Of a stretch of 64,000 nucleotides of DNA, positions 46,450 to 59,019 are shown piece after piece. The stretch covers positions 98,754,074 to 98,818,073 of the forward strand of contig NC_089490.1 in the NCBI RefSeq assembly GCF_036850765.1, read 5' to 3'. A model generated the notes under the pieces. The model made no database searches, was not told the DNA's origin, and saw only the letters and a list, made by a program, of their open reading frames with translations. How positions within the stretch are numbered: the first letter of the stretch is position 1; the number at the start of each line of letters is the position of its first letter. The position numbers and the translations under genes are program-made. Origin of the DNA: Saccopteryx bilineata. Lineage: Eukaryota; Chordata; Mammalia; Chiroptera; Emballonuridae.

Positions 46450-49049
46450 TCCATTTGGACACATCATGAGAAGGCGGGGCTCTGGAAAATATAGTAATGC
46501 TGGGTACACAAAAGGCAGCAGGAGAAGATAGATCAGACATGAGATGGATTGACTCCATAAAAGAAATCTTAGGTATGAATGTACAGGAGCTAAGCAGGCC
46601 TACTGAGGACAGGACATTGTGGACACCACTCATTCCTAAGGTCATGAGGAGCTGAGTGACCCCACAGCATGTGACACACACACCACCACAATATAAATAT
46701 CCTTAGCAGTTTGTCCCAGTCCTCAGGCTGTGCACTTCAATATCTACAATAGCTTCTTTTCTCTGAAGCTTTTGACTACTCCCTGAGAATATTTTTTCTT
46801 TTTCTCTGTGTGTTTTCTGATCTTAAAAAGAGAGAGATCTTTCCATTTTCCCCTCTGAGGTCAGAATTACCTGTGTGTTGCTTTTACCACAGAGGCCCCA
46901 GCCTCAGAGACAAACTAACATCTTACTATTGTAAGCTCTTCAAAAAGGGCACACCTCGAGTGGTGCAAAGCATTATCTCCACTTTTACATCCTGGCAAAC
47001 AGTGCAATAACTTGAATACAGAGCCCATCCACACACACCTGTGCTCTTCAGCAATGATTCTAGATACAAAATTTAAGGAAACAGTTTCTCAAATTGCAAA
47101 TAAGTCTCAGCTATATACAAAATCTTTTCTTTCTTCTCCCTTTCCCTTTCTCCTACGTTTTTCTTAACCATCAACTTCCTTTCCCTTTTCCATTTTAAAT
47201 TTCCTTTGTATTTATTTTTTCATGAATAGGAGACAGAAGAGAAATAAACAATCCAAAATGTAGTCCTGGAAAGACTAAGTCCCGCCTGGGGATGGAAGAG
47301 AGGCACACACCCACGCCCCCTGACCTTTCTCAGGAACACTTCCTAGTTTTTAGTTCAGTGGAACAGAGCAAGCTTCCCACTTCACAACTCGGACTGGTAA
47401 TTTCTTCATATTACAAAACTATTGGTAAGAGTTATTTGTTTCATTTTTATTTTCAAAATGATCGCGTGCACATATGTTGGCGATTACACCTGGTCCTGAA
47501 CTATTCTTTTTAAAAATAGGATGAGAGCGCATGAAATAGAATCTACTCATCATACCTTTGCAGGCAGTGACTGAGCTGTGCTGAGACCAGAAGCTCCGAC
47601 CTAGCCCCTCCCGTTACTGTCCCCCCACAACCTGGCTGTCACATTGTGAGACCCTAGGGCACCCTTCCGTCGTCCCCCTTTAACCGAATCTGTCAACTGT
47701 GTGCTGGGATATGGACACTGTCAAGTTCTTTTGCTCTGTCTCAGCTGATACCATTTTCTTTGTCTTTTTACTTGATTGGGCTTTTACAAATTCAGCTGTA
47801 TATACTCAACCCATGTTGTGGACCTAGTGTCTCCCTTTTCTATAGCAGACATTTTGTAATTCCCCCTTTATTCTCTGAAGTAAAATTATGTTTACTATAT
47901 TCTTTCTACATGTATTACCCCTTCCACCATTGATATGAAGCTCTAAATATAAAATAAGGGACAAATAGGCACTTTATAATAAAAGGATTATTGTTGGCAT
48001 GGGAGTCCTCCAGCAGCAGAAGGTGCAGCGAAGCCACCAGATGCTCATATCCTGTGTGTGGGGTCACCATGACTGTCACAGCAATGAATGCAGGGTGGTT
48101 CCGTTGATGTACTGGTGACATGTTGCATCAGCACTGTTAATTTTGGTGACATAATTTCCTAAAATAACAAATAAATCTAGGTAAAACAGAGTACTATGGT
48201 GTATGGTGGAATTTCTGGCAAATTCAGAGCATTTTGAAAACATGCAAATATATCCTTTTTATGTGTAAAATGAACTAGATAATTGTAAACAGGTTTCACA
48301 GCTTCTTCTTCACTGTGGGAGAAGGTTCTGTGCATTATGGGCCATCCAGTGGCTCTGGTTTTCACCTACAAGGTACCAGGAGATGCCCCATTGTGCCAAC
48401 TGACAAAACCCTTCTCAAGATTTTTAAAATACCTCCAGGGGACAGACAGTAGAGCCCTCATTAGAAACCACTGCTATGTCAGTTGGGTTTTTGGCTACAC
48501 ATCCTTGAATACATGCATTTATCAGAACCCCCTAAACCTCCGTCCTCACCCTCCAAATTCAAGTTATATTAAAGATTTGCTTTATTTGCATTTGGGTAAA
48601 AGGAAGAGTTTGATATGCTATAATCTTGCCACATCCTTGCTCAAAAACACAGAATAACATCCACCTTTTCCCACAGGCATTCAGATGCCGCTGTTGTGTT
48701 ACCACTACCCCCTTCTTCACCCTCCCAGGAAACCCATAGCCACAAACATAATTTCCCTATATCTAGCTTTGCACAACTTGTCTGCATTTTCATTCTCAAC
48801 CATTTCTATCTGCTTGACTCTTATTTCACTTTCTCCATATTTTTTTACCTGTGTTAGACCCAATCTCCCACTCTACTATGTCCAAATGAACATTGTTTAC
48901 TCTCTTTCTGTATATACATTGTGTGACTTATAACTTGCTTTTGGCTTATGTACACGGTTAAGGAATGATGCAGTTTGAAATATTCCTGCATATGTAAAGG
49001 AAATATTTTTCAGGAATTAATATTCATTCTTTACTTGACTAAAATACAG
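46450..49049. other. Intron between L1 and exon 11
   Basis: 2.6 kb without recognised exon. Some parts may be old LTR or DNA-transposon sequence, but I could not assign any. Confidence 0.4.
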
Positions 49050-49137
49050 ATGTTCTCCAAGCCAGCAATCAAAGAAGTCTCAAAGTTCAGGGATTGCATG
49101 AACTTGGAAATCTTCTCATCTTCGCTGGAAAGAAAAG
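49050..49137 (+). CDS. CFAP54: CFAP54 exon 11 of window
   Basis: 88 nt between acceptor AAAATACAG and donor GTAGAT. It encodes VLQASNQRSLKVQGLHELGN followed by LLIFAGKK, which looks like one helix-turn-helix. The start completes Asp and the end gives AG for Arg with the next exon. Confidence 0.88.
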
Positions 49138-49427
49138 GTAGATTTTTTTTTTAGAAGCCTACAGAATGAGGGGAACTTTGTTTGAAATTTTTTTTTAATT
49201 ATTGTGAAAAGTATTGTCTCATAATTTCTAGTTTTTTGATAATAGTACATTGCTCCATTTAATTCATCAAATGCTACCTGAGAGAACTGGTTATGCACAC
49301 ATAATACACAAATGCTACAGATTTTAATTAAAATGTTTCTTTGGTGTATTCTCTTTCCCTTTGGGAAGACTTAATTATATCATTGATCCCAGAGAATGGA
49401 CTGCTTGATGCTCTGTTTCTGTCCCAG

Positions 49428-49616
49428 GGCTGCTTTTATATGTTGGTGTCAAGCCCTTGATGACATATTCAGAAAACAGGATGTGCTGCATACCTGGAAA
49501 GAGTTGGGCACGTCGCTCACCAGCACCACCAACAAAGACTACAGTGAAGAATTTCTGTCCAGAGCGGGCATTTGGGGATGTTTGCAAGGAGCAGTCATAT
49601 CGGCAAAGATAGCCCA
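49428..49616 (+). CDS. CFAP54: CFAP54 exon 12 of window
   Basis: 189 nt between acceptor TTCTGTCCCAG and donor GTGAGT. It encodes ICWCQALDDIFRKQDVLHTW, a Ser/Thr-rich loop, and GIWGCLQGAVISAKIA. It is the block I recognise most confidently as CFAP54. It ends in CA, and the next exon gives A to make Gln. Confidence 0.92.
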
Positions 49617-49952
49617 GTGAGTGTGACGATGGAATGATCACATAGTGGCTAATAGCCTCCCTTTGTGGGGAAGCTGAACAATCCAGGATGACCTCATCTT
49701 AAGGTCCTTCATTTAATCACAGCTGTGAAGTCTTTTTAAAATTCTTTTTGCCATATAAGGCAACATGTTCATAGGTTTTGGGAATTAGTACGTGGGGACC
49801 ATTACTCAGCCTATCACACGTAACGTAAGTGCAAGTCTATCACAATGCCTTATACTTTATATATCTTAAATATAGCTATATTTATATATGTTAAATATAT
49901 AGATCTTGAATATTTGATTAATGTGAAAAATTTTAAAAGTGTGGAGGGAGTA

Positions 49953-50057
49953 ATACTCACTTTGGCAGAACATATACTAAAACTGGAATGGTACAGAGAG
50001 GATGAGCACGGCCCCAGCGGAAGGATGACACGCAGATTCATGAAGTGTACCGTATTT
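49953..50057 (+). pseudogene. U6 snRNA pseudogene
   Basis: A full-length 105-base match to U6 with scattered changes: ATACTCACTTTGGCAGAACA at the start, CATATACTAAAACTGGAATG, AGGATGACACGCAGATTCAT, and ending near CCGTATTT. The ACAGAGA core is present as ACAGAGAGG, where human U6 has ACAGAGAAG. No TATA box is seen at the usual place, and the similar flanks AAAGTGTGGAGGGAGTA and AAAGGTATGGGGGGTAGA suggest retroposition. Confidence 0.85.
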
Positions 50058-50347
50058 GAAGAAATAAAGGTATGGGGGGTAGAGGTACAGGTTTCCTTTA
50101 CTTCCCCTCTTTCTGTCACATTTAGAGCTTACCTATGCAGTGTGCTGTGGTAGGCAAAACCCTGCCTAGCATATTGAGTGGTAGAGCAAAATTTTAAAAA
50201 TAATAATTAGTAATCACATTGTTTTCAGAAAATTAGCACCCTTGAACAGGAGAAGTAAGACATTGCCTAGTTAAAAAGTATTATACAGTAAAGATGAAAA
50301 AAATGGTCAAGTTTTATTATTTTACAGTCCTGGGAAACAACTCATCC

Positions 50348-50349
<2 letters not shown>

Positions 50350-50391
<42 letters not shown>
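50350..50391 (+). repeat. (CA)21 microsatellite
   Basis: 42 uninterrupted bases of CA. Confidence 0.98.
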
Positions 50392-50392
<1 letters not shown>

Positions 50393-50934
50393 TCTCCACG
50401 CAAGTCGAGTTTATGACTTAGTAGAGGTTGGCAGCAGAGAATAAAAAGTTGAGAAAGGTTCACAGCTTGTAAAAGAACTGCTATAGCATTCCTACTGCTG
50501 GGCACCTCAGCCTTTCCAAGACTCTAAATTTATTATCCACTGATTTTCAACCAACAGAAAGTCGTTTCCTGGTGATTGAGCTGGAAGTCTGATTTCCACA
50601 GGACATATGAGACCTCAGGGACCTTGGCTGTTCTCAGGGATTTCTTGAGTAGAGGAAGCTCCTCTCCCCGCTGCTCAGAAGGGCAAAACACCACACTCAA
50701 ATATCCGCATAGAGAAGCTGAACTCAGACGTTAATTAAGATAGTGAAGCCAACTGGTTTTATCTAAATAAGATTTAGAAGAAGGTAATGTGTTTTATAGC
50801 TGCAGATGCAAATTTCAAGACCCACATGGAAAGAAACTCAGACTCTTCTGATAGACTTAAAGTGAGGCAGTGGTAAATTCAGAGACATTACCTTAATCTT
50901 TGGTGGAGACTTAGTAGCATCAAGGTGTTTAATA
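50392..50934. other. Intronic sequence, unassigned
   Basis: No exon or repeat recognised. Confidence 0.4.
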
Positions 50935-51425
50935 TACTGCTGGCGAGAAGACACACTGTTTCAGTCTTTTGGAGGGAATTATTTAACTATAATCACTAAA
51001 AACTTAAAACTGTGCACCCCTTTTCCCCCCAAAATTCCACTTCTAGGGATTTATCCAGTTGAACTAACAGGACAAGTGCTCAAAAGTGTAGGTACAACAA
51101 TGTTTACCTCAGCATTGGAAAAAGCAAAATGGTGATGGATATTTTTATATTATGGTATATTCATACTATAAAAAGTTCTGTAAAGTAATGATATATAGCT
51201 CATTATATCCATGAACAGAACATTTGCTTATAAAGTAATATGTACTGCATAATTCCAGTCTTAGCGTGTGTGTACAACTAGAAAGAAGTCTAAAAGGAAA
51301 TTGGCCAAGAGGTTACCACTAATCATGTTTAGGTGGTAGGATTATATATAGGTGACTTAAAAAAATTATTTTTTATGTTTCTCAGTGTTCTAGATAGTAT
51401 ATGAGTATGAAGCACTCTTTGAATA
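50935..51425 (+). repeat. Old L1 3' end
   Basis: TACTGCTGGCGAGAAGACAC, CCACTTCTAGGGATTTATCC and GGTACAACAATGTTTACCTC follow L1 ORF2 C-terminal order, then a decayed 3' UTR (GGCCAAGAGGTTACCACTAA). No open frame. Confidence 0.6.
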
Positions 51426-51509
51426 ACAAAAGTCTGTGAGTATTAGCGTTCTATTTATATTTTTGAAAAGTTATCTATGAATCAGTTCCTTTTTCTTACA
51501 CTTATTTAG

Positions 51510-51576
51510 ATTTATTAAGATTTTGGACGTCGAGAAGAGATCCGACTGTTGCATTTTGTCTGCATTACTCTTCCAG
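51510..51576 (+). CDS. CFAP54: CFAP54 exon 13 of window
   Basis: A short 67-nt exon between acceptor ACACTTATTTAG and donor GTACTG. It encodes FIKILDVEKRSDCCILSALL then FQ, ending in phase 0. Confidence 0.88.
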
Positions 51577-52376
51577 GTACTGCTTTATGTTTATATTTCC
51601 CTAGTAGCACGGGCTTTCAATCAGTAGAAAAAGTGGCAGTAGTTTATTCACAAAACGTGCAGATAGGAAAAGAGCATGAACATTGATTAAATATCATAGC
51701 CCATCTTTTCTTCTCTGGCTAAAGCCTATATCACACTTTAGTGTCCAGCAGGGTCAGTTTTCCCCTCGAGATTATGAAAGAAAAAGTTTTACGGACAGGG
51801 AAACTGAGTCTCCTCTTGTTGGTAAGATCATGTTGCTAGTGAGCAGCAAAGTGAGTCTGCTTGATACCAAATGGTTGACCTCATCTCTAAATCAAGTTTT
51901 GCTCGAGTGCATGATATAAAGTGTACTCTGTAATGAAAGTAAGAAATAAGGTGAAGACTACAGAAGTATGTAGAGTGTTTGCAGTTCTTCGGGTTTGACT
52001 TTACTGAAGAAGAAAGGGGCTTTTATCTGAAATACAGGACATTTTAAGATGCAGGCATGTCACCCGGGCCTTTGCAATGTACTGAAGGTTCTGTTTACTT
52101 TGAAGTAGGACACCCTTGTTCTGTGTATCAGAAAAGTCTGATGTCTTATGAAATGTGGATGGATAAGATCTTTGGGACAGATTTATCTGAATGTGACGCC
52201 AGGCTTCTCAATTTTCTTATGTTCCATTCACCTCTTGCCTGAACTTCGGAGGGCCGAGGGGGAGGGGCAAAGGTGCACCGAGAACAGTAATCTGATTCTG
52301 ACTGCATGCCGTATCCTTTATGTACTCTTCTCCTTGTTCTTGAAAATAATGTAGGTTATGTTTTAGAAAATAAGTG
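51577..52376. other. Intronic sequence, unassigned
   Basis: No exon or repeat recognised. Confidence 0.4.
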
Positions 52377-52698
52377 CAGTTGATCCTTGAACAACAAGAG
52401 GGTTGGGACTGTGTTGACCCCCACACAGTTGAGAATGTGTGTACAACTTTTCACTTCCTAAAAACTTAGCTGCCCCTCGTTATCCATGGGGGATGGGTTC
52501 CAGGACCCCCCACATAGTAAAATCTACAGGTGTGCGGGTGTCCTATATAAAAATGGTACAAATCACCATGCGTAGTCAGCTCTCTGCTTCTGTGGACTCC
52601 CAGCTGCAGATTGGAAACAGCACAGGTATTTATTGGAAAAAAATCCTTGTATAAATGGACCCATGCAGATGAAACCCATGCTGTTGAAGGGTCAATTG
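52377..52698. mobile_element. TcMar-Tigger-type nonautonomous DNA transposon
   Basis: CAGTTGATCCTTGAACAACA at the left and TGTTGAAGGGTCAATTG at the right are inverted ends. GTTATCCATGGGGGATGGG and GGTTCCAGGACCCCC inside are typical of this group. No transposase frame. Confidence 0.78.
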
Positions 52699-53185
52699 TA
52701 GTTAAAAATATATGTCACTTTTTGCTTAATGGAGACATAATTTCTTGGTAATATGACACCTAAAATAAAAAATTAGGTGACAGGATTTATTTTAAAAAAA
52801 TCTGTTAATTTTAAAAATGATTTTAAAGCCAAGTTATAAAACTAAAAATTTAAACAACTGGATAGCATTTTAGAGTAGGTGCCTTATAACTTTAATGAGC
52901 AATCTGATAAAAATTCTTTCCAATACTAACATTAAAATAATTTTAAATGCATTTGTCATCAAGAAATTTTAATTTTAAAGGTAATATAAGAAGCACTCCT
53001 AAATGTAAAATTTGATTTTCTGTATGCATCTTGTTTCCCAACATCTAGTACAATGTTGGTCATATAAATTACTTAGGAAATCTTGGTCAAATTAAATAAA
53101 TCACCTTTTCAATTAATTCAGTTAAAATTCAGAAATACCTCTACTTGATTTAGACTTCTTAAATAAATTGTTATCTCCTCACTTA
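52699..53185. other. AT-rich intron, unassigned
   Basis: No exon or repeat recognised. Confidence 0.4.
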
Positions 53186-53390
53186 TAGGTTGATAGAGTA
53201 GAAAGAACATACTTTTTTGAGTGAAATAGGTATGATTTGACTATGACCTCAGATAAATTGTTCAAGCCTCAGTTATATCATTTGTGACATAATAATACTT
53301 CTAGTGGTTGGTTAAATGAGGATTAAATGAGATAGTGTTTATAAAGAGTTTACCAATCGTGCCCAACACAAAATTTACTCTCAACAAATA
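53186..53390 (+). repeat. MIR SINE relic
   Basis: CTATGACCTCAGATAAATTG, TTCAAGCCTCAGTTATATCA and GTTAAATGAGGATTAAATGA follow the MIR core. Confidence 0.6.
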
Positions 53391-53638
53391 ATATAATGAT
53401 GATTTCTTCTGAAAACAATCTAATTACCATAGAATTTAAAAGGCACATCTTGAGTGATAAAAACATCTGGAACCTATATGGATGATAATATTAATGGTAA
53501 GTACGGTTTGTTACAGGGTAGAGTTTGTTAGGTATATTCTAAGCACTTTAGAAGTAATACATGTACTTATCTTTCTGTGTTATTATTGCAAATGCAATTT
53601 ATAGCTCTTTGTGTCACCTTTTCTTTTTTCATTTTCAG

Positions 53639-53821
53639 GGTTTGCTTAGAACCACACTTTCACACCCCAAAGCTGAACGTTGCTATGCTCAGTACGAAAT
53701 CACTCAGCTTCTCCCAGGCATTGAGCTCTTCTCAGATAGATACAGGGCTGATGTTTGCTCTGTGGTTGCAAGTCTGTATTATGTTATACGTGAACTGCAC
53801 TTTGCTAAGAAAAATATAATA
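53639..53821 (+). CDS. CFAP54: CFAP54 exon 14 of window
   Basis: The acceptor TTCATTTTCAG and donor GTAAGT enclose 61 codons in phase 0. It encodes HPKAERCYAQYEITQLLPGI and a helix with VCSVVASLYYVIRELHFAKK. The pattern of paired helices continues that of earlier exons. Confidence 0.92.
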
Positions 53822-56122
53822 GTAAGTAATTGGTAAAATCAACAAATCTTAGTCCACTGTTTTTCTCCCCTCCCCCTTACTTACTTTTTACTTTTCAAAA
53901 TTTATTAATGTTTTGTTTAGTTCCTGTTACACTTTTAAACTCTACATTCAAGATTCTTATCTGTACTTTAAAATAAAATATATTAACTAACATTCTTTGA
54001 CATTATTGTTACATTGCATTTTGGATCTAAAAGCAACATCTATTTTACTTTTTTTTTCCTTAAGACATTTGGTGAATTGGATTAGAATGTTTCAGTGGTC
54101 TCTAACAGAGGAGCCCAGTACGCATGTCACTCCCTGCATTGTCATTCAGGTCATATACATACTAAAGCAATGAGACTATTTATTGAGACTATAAATTTAT
54201 CTTTGTGTCTCTTGTCTAGCTTCTCTGTTAAGGATGCATCCTAGTCTAACTGTGAAACAAAAGACAGACACTTCTTAATATCCTAGGAAATTAAAAAATT
54301 CCAACACAAGGCTTTTTTCCTTTGGGGAAATGAACCACAATCTATATCTCCTAAATTTGAAGTTGACTGCATTTTTAAAATAAGTTGCTATGTTCTAACT
54401 GTTGATTATTTTCTATTTGCCTCCTTCTTGCTATTTCCCCTACTGTTGCATCTCTTGTTTCCCTGTTTGCTTCTTAATCTCTATTCTCTCTCTCTGCTTC
54501 TCTCCCTTTCTTTCATAATTTCCATACCTACTTTCTTTCTTCATCCATTATTTTCTATTCTTTTATTCTGAATTCCCTCTCTGCCCTTATACTGAAAAGA
54601 TTTATTTCTCCCTGATATGAGTTGTTAAATTATAAAGCCATGTGAGTGTAGTGGCTGATAAATGCTTTTAACACTTGGCAGATTTGGCAAGAAATTGTTT
54701 ATTAGAAAAAAATAACAAAACGCTGCTCCTCTCATTGTTAAGGCGATTCATTTCTGGGTTTAGAAAATAGTTCTATCCCTTGGGTAACCTTTAGCTGCCT
54801 AGTCATATTCATATATAATGCATATCACTGCACTGGAAAAGAAATGAAGCTTTTTTTTTTTTCTCTGAAGCTTAAGATATTGGGAACATTTTTCTGAATA
54901 ATTGAACAATTGGCAGCAATAAAATGGTGTGTTTTTATTTCTCACTAAAGAGAAGAAAATCTCAAAGGTAACAGCCAACTCATTGTTTTGTGCTGCGTTA
55001 ATTGTTGAAAAAAGGCATTGTGTTATGTTTGCAGTGCGTAGTTGTAGAAGAGTGTATAATGTTTGATACATATGAGTTCTAATCCTTTTTAAAGCTTGTT
55101 GCTATTAGCAGCTACCAGTTGACTGATGGGGCCTTACTTAGCTGAATTTGCAGGATGTGAACAGTTTCCGTTATTACACTGCCATCCAAAGGAAACCCAG
55201 TCACATATAAGGATCTACTGTCACAAATTTGCTCCAGGACCCATTGCTGTGGAATCCTGGGAAGTAGTTTGCTAATTAATGGGAATGCCAATCCTCCTCC
55301 TTGCTCCATCTCCACTTAGTAGGGCAGGACCCAGTTTTAGAAACTGAGCTTCAGTTTTGAGTTGAGATCAGGAGGAGCTGTTCAGAAGTCTATGCAAACC
55401 TGTGCCCTCCACATCAGTCTCTGGCTGGACAGTGGCGAGGTGGATTGAAGTATTGACAGTCTGTAAGCCTTTATGTAAAGCTTTGAGATTTCAAGAAGAG
55501 TTGAACTTTGGGGTTAATTCTAAGGAAATAAAAATATGTGAAGAATAAGCTTGGGTTTTAATCTGTATAATATATACAGTGACTTGTTAGATTTTTTTCT
55601 CAACAGTGCCTGATACATAATGGGCATGGTATAAATAATATTTTGCTGATAGAGATATTCTAATTGAAGGCAAATAGCAGCTGGCATTGAGATAAATAAG
55701 TGGAAGCTATGAGGGGACAAGGATGTGAGTTCCTCTGCTTCAAATGTTGCATTCATTTGATAGCTTATTTGCTAGAATGTTTCCACAGGCCTCAGTGATT
55801 CATACATATATGTTGAATTAATTTTTCAAGAAAGATATTAACTGCATTTTCACTTTTAAAAACATGTAAAACTTAGGGTTTGTGTCCCAAGTGGCACCTA
55901 CTTGGCACTGTAAATCCCTCATAGCACTTTAACAATCTGATAAAAGTATGAAGCATATGCTAGGCAGAACGTTTTACTTATACCAAACAGTATAGTTTCC
56001 TAGCATGGAAAAATCAATCACTGTTTTACATACCATCTGCTACATTATTTGGCAAAATTTTATTATCAGGTTAATGACTTGATAAAATGTGTTGTTTTAA
56101 AAAAATGTTTTTCTGTTGGTAG
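53822..56122. other. Intron between exons 14 and 15
   Basis: No exon, repeat or RNA gene was recognised in 2.3 kb. A C/T-rich stretch lies at 54420-54590. Confidence 0.4.
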
Positions 56123-56209
56123 ATTCTGCCTCTCCTTGCACTGTACCAATATTTTGTGTCTGGAATTTGCCAAGACCTGGTCAGAAATCTAGAAGCAAGA
56201 ATCCTCAAG
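56123..56209 (+). CDS. CFAP54: CFAP54 exon 15, last in window
   Basis: The acceptor TTCTGTTGGTAG and donor GTATGT enclose 29 codons in phase 0 (LPLLALYQYFVSGICQDLVR, then NLEARILK). No convincing next exon follows before 64000, so the gene should continue to the right of the window. Confidence 0.9.
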
Positions 56210-56845
56210 GTATGTTACAAGTTTTAAAGACATTTGATGTTGTTGAACTGTTAAAGATACTGTCATGAAATAGTTCATTTCTAATACTCGTAATAATAAA
56301 CTTATAATAATATGGTGCACTGCTATTAAAAAGATTTGTCCATCATTATAATAAGGGATGAGAAAGAGCCAGTTAGAAAGGTTTAGATCATTTTGTGCTT
56401 GCTCCTCAGTATAAAGTGAGGTAACAAGGTTCTCCCACTGGAAATCGCCACTTCTGAAAAATTAGTTTACTGCAAGATCAGAGACGAATGAGTCCGTTTT
56501 CTATAGTTTCTGTGTATTTGTTTCTAAGGATCTTGATATTATGGTATACAAGAATTCTTAATTGCACAGAAAACTGAAGTGACAAAACGCAAAGACACTA
56601 AATTATAGTCAACTATGGGAAGTTCTCTGCCTTCAAGATTCATGTGCAGTTGGCTTGAACCCCATGTGGGGTGGGAACCTCAAGCACCTCATTTTCTCTG
56701 TCCCTTTTCCCAGTCGCCTATGGATGCAGGCTCCCATAGGCGGCTATTGAATTTGTTTTATAGGTGGGTCATTTCAACATTCAGCAAGTTGGCTCCCTGT
56801 TCTGCATCTCCTCATCTCTAATATGGAACTCAACCCTATTCTGTA

Positions 56846-56846
<1 letters not shown>
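56210..56846. other. Intron after exon 15, unassigned
   Basis: No next CFAP54 exon was recognised. Confidence 0.4.

Positions 56847-56893
<47 letters not shown>
56847..56893 (+). repeat. (CA)n microsatellite
   Basis: 47 uninterrupted bases of alternating C and A. Confidence 0.98.
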
Positions 56894-56894
<1 letters not shown>

Positions 56895-59002
56895 ATATTC
56901 ACCTAAGGCTTTTATTTCTATAATGGACTTGACTGAAAATTGGGAAAACAGGAACATTTAAGTTGAGGCAAAACAAATGATTTAAAATAGAATATTTGGC
57001 ACCTCTGAGATTAAAATATTTCTTGGCCACCATCTCACGCTTTTGCATCGCAGCCTGTAGCTTGATCAGCTGTGTGCTGGTAAAGGTTCCACAACTCATT
57101 CTGAAAAAAAGAACTCTGATTTGCAGCATTTGCAATTTCCATAGTGTAAATTCTCTCATTGTAGCTGCTTCCCCAACCTATCAATCAGGCATTACTGACT
57201 GTGGAGTTGGGGCAAGATGTGCACAGTCAACTCCTGCGACTGGAAGTGCGTGGGCTCCCACTTACAACTGCCTCAACCCTCCTTCTCCTTCTGGGGAGAT
57301 GCCTTCTTCCCAAACTGTCCCTGTTTTCTAATGAGGGAAAATTAGACTTTCCTTTAAACTGTTCTCTATCTAGAACCTGTCTCTAGACCTATGTTTTCAG
57401 ACCCTAAGAATTAATCACATTGTATTTCTAACCTCCTCTTAGAGGAATTCTGGTGCTACTAAGATAATATATATAAATATTTAACGTGGGAAGAAGTAGT
57501 TTGTTATCAACCATGGTAATTTTTGAATTACCATTTCTGAGTAACCAAACTCTTAAAAGTTCTCCTGCTTTTGAATTTCAATAACGCTTGAAAGAAAAAA
57601 GCGTATAACTTGTCTCTCTCTTTTCTAAAAAACAGCGCTCTCTTCAAGATTGCAAAATTCTTGAATGCTAGGGCCTGTGTTTATCCATCTTTTAGTCCTG
57701 TATAAGGTCTTGAGTAATAAGTTTGTATACCTGATATTCATTAATTAATTATTGAATCAAATTGAAAATTCATAGGCATTTATCAAATGTTCACTCTTCA
57801 CACTCTCCTAAGTGTTCAGTGGGAACTCGCCTAGAAGATAGTTGGCAAATATTTATTGCTTTACCTCTGAAACAACATTTGTTGAATGTCTCTTGTATAA
57901 AAGCACCATGTTAGTAACTCTAGTGAAAGAAGTGTAACCCCATGGTTTTTGGTTATAAGGACATGAAAATAAAGAAGAAAGACAGGACGCATACACAGAA
58001 CAGTAACGTGTGCTCCTTCCACTTGATCATTTCTAAATGAGTATGATGAGCACTGTCTCCAGGAGCTTGAAAGAGGGGAAAATGGTTTCGAGTCTCTGTC
58101 TCTTACAAAGTAGATAAGAGTTAGGCTTGAAAAGAGTGGACCTAACTGAACAGGGGAGAGGAAGAAGGGAACACTCTTGGCAGACAATAGTGTGGAAGAT
58201 GGAGAGGGGAGAGAGTCTTGTTTTTTAGGGGGTAAGGGAGGTTCAGTTAGACTGGATTTGAGGTTTTGAGCAGGGAGGTTGGAGAAGGTAACATGAGAGT
58301 ACCAGAGGTCCTGGATATGGAGACGACCTGGGGCCCAGTCTCTGAGGTCCAAACTGGGACAGTGCAGAAGGGGAAATGAAGGGAGTGTGGCTAACAGTTT
58401 TATTGTGGTCTGTGATGAGAGGCAGGCGTGGAAGGGTTGCAGTGACCAGGAGTAACATGTCAGAAGGAGATGCAGAGAGACACTGAAAGACAAAGTTTTT
58501 CATTCACTTTTTTATTGTATTGTTAACTGGGTTTTTTTGTACTAGAGGAGCTTAAAAGCCTGCAAAGAACTGTGGACTCCATTCTGTAGCCTTGGGTTGG
58601 GAGGGGGAGTTAATTATAGAATTTTGATCGGGAAAACGACATGACCAGATGAAGTTGAGAACAGTGTCAGGAGCAGAGTGAGATGAAAGTGGGACCTTAT
58701 TGCCATAGTTGGGCTGAAAAACCCACCCAGGGTTTTAACTAAAGCCGTGAAAAAGGGCAACCAGTGCATCATACAGAGGAAAAGAATGACAGCCTGTGTG
58801 AGCCAAGTTTGCCTGACCTTTCTGGAGCAAATTGGGGTCAGTGAGCGGGAAGAGAGAAAAGTTGTTGTCAGGCAGTAGTAAGCTGCTGCTTGTTGACAAA
58901 TTAAACAGCAATAGATCAGGCTGTTAAGTTTCCACAGTGCACTAGGGTCTTTCAGGGGACGCTTTAAGACCTATTTACCATCACCTGGTCTGGCTTCACT
59001 TT
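56894..59002. other. Intronic sequence
   Basis: 57960-58480 is purine-rich and may be an old interspersed repeat. Its minus strand holds a 210-codon open frame (57861-58493) of low-complexity Ser/Leu/Pro composition that I do not accept as a gene. Confidence 0.4.
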
Positions 59003-59019
59003 ACAACTGCCAACATCTT

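Larger units (their letters stand above)
7115..56209 (+). other. CFAP54: CFAP54 gene body, internal part (15 exons)
   Basis: Fifteen coding blocks lie on the + strand between AG acceptors and GT donors, and every junction keeps one open frame (2260 nt). I recognise the joined peptide as CFAP54; segments such as WCQALDDIF, GIWGCLQGAV and LYQYFVSGICQDLVRNLEAR support this. CFAP54 is known as a large, largely helical protein of the C1d projection of the central pair in motile cilia and sperm flagella, where it works with CFAP46, CFAP74 and CFAP221; loss in mouse causes hydrocephalus and male sterility. About a quarter of the protein is covered. The first exon starts by completing a codon and the last ends in phase 0, so both gene ends are outside. 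There are no stops or frameshifts in the exons, so the gene looks functional. Another ciliary helical-repeat protein is the main alternative. Confidence 0.8.

Noticed and set aside
46227..46681. Overlapping open frames of 75, 87 and 110 codons on the minus strand
   Set aside because: They run through the purine-pyrimidine tract, giving VCVCV and AHAHM runs; not coding.
56899..57159. 86-codon minus-strand frame with LIKLQAAMQKREMVAKKYF
   Set aside because: It looks protein-like in the middle, but I found no family match, start context or exon borders; left as chance or an old relic.
57861..58493. 210-codon open frame on the minus strand
   Set aside because: It is the complement of purine-rich intronic DNA, with Ser/Leu/Pro-rich low-complexity composition, no recognised domain and no splice context.
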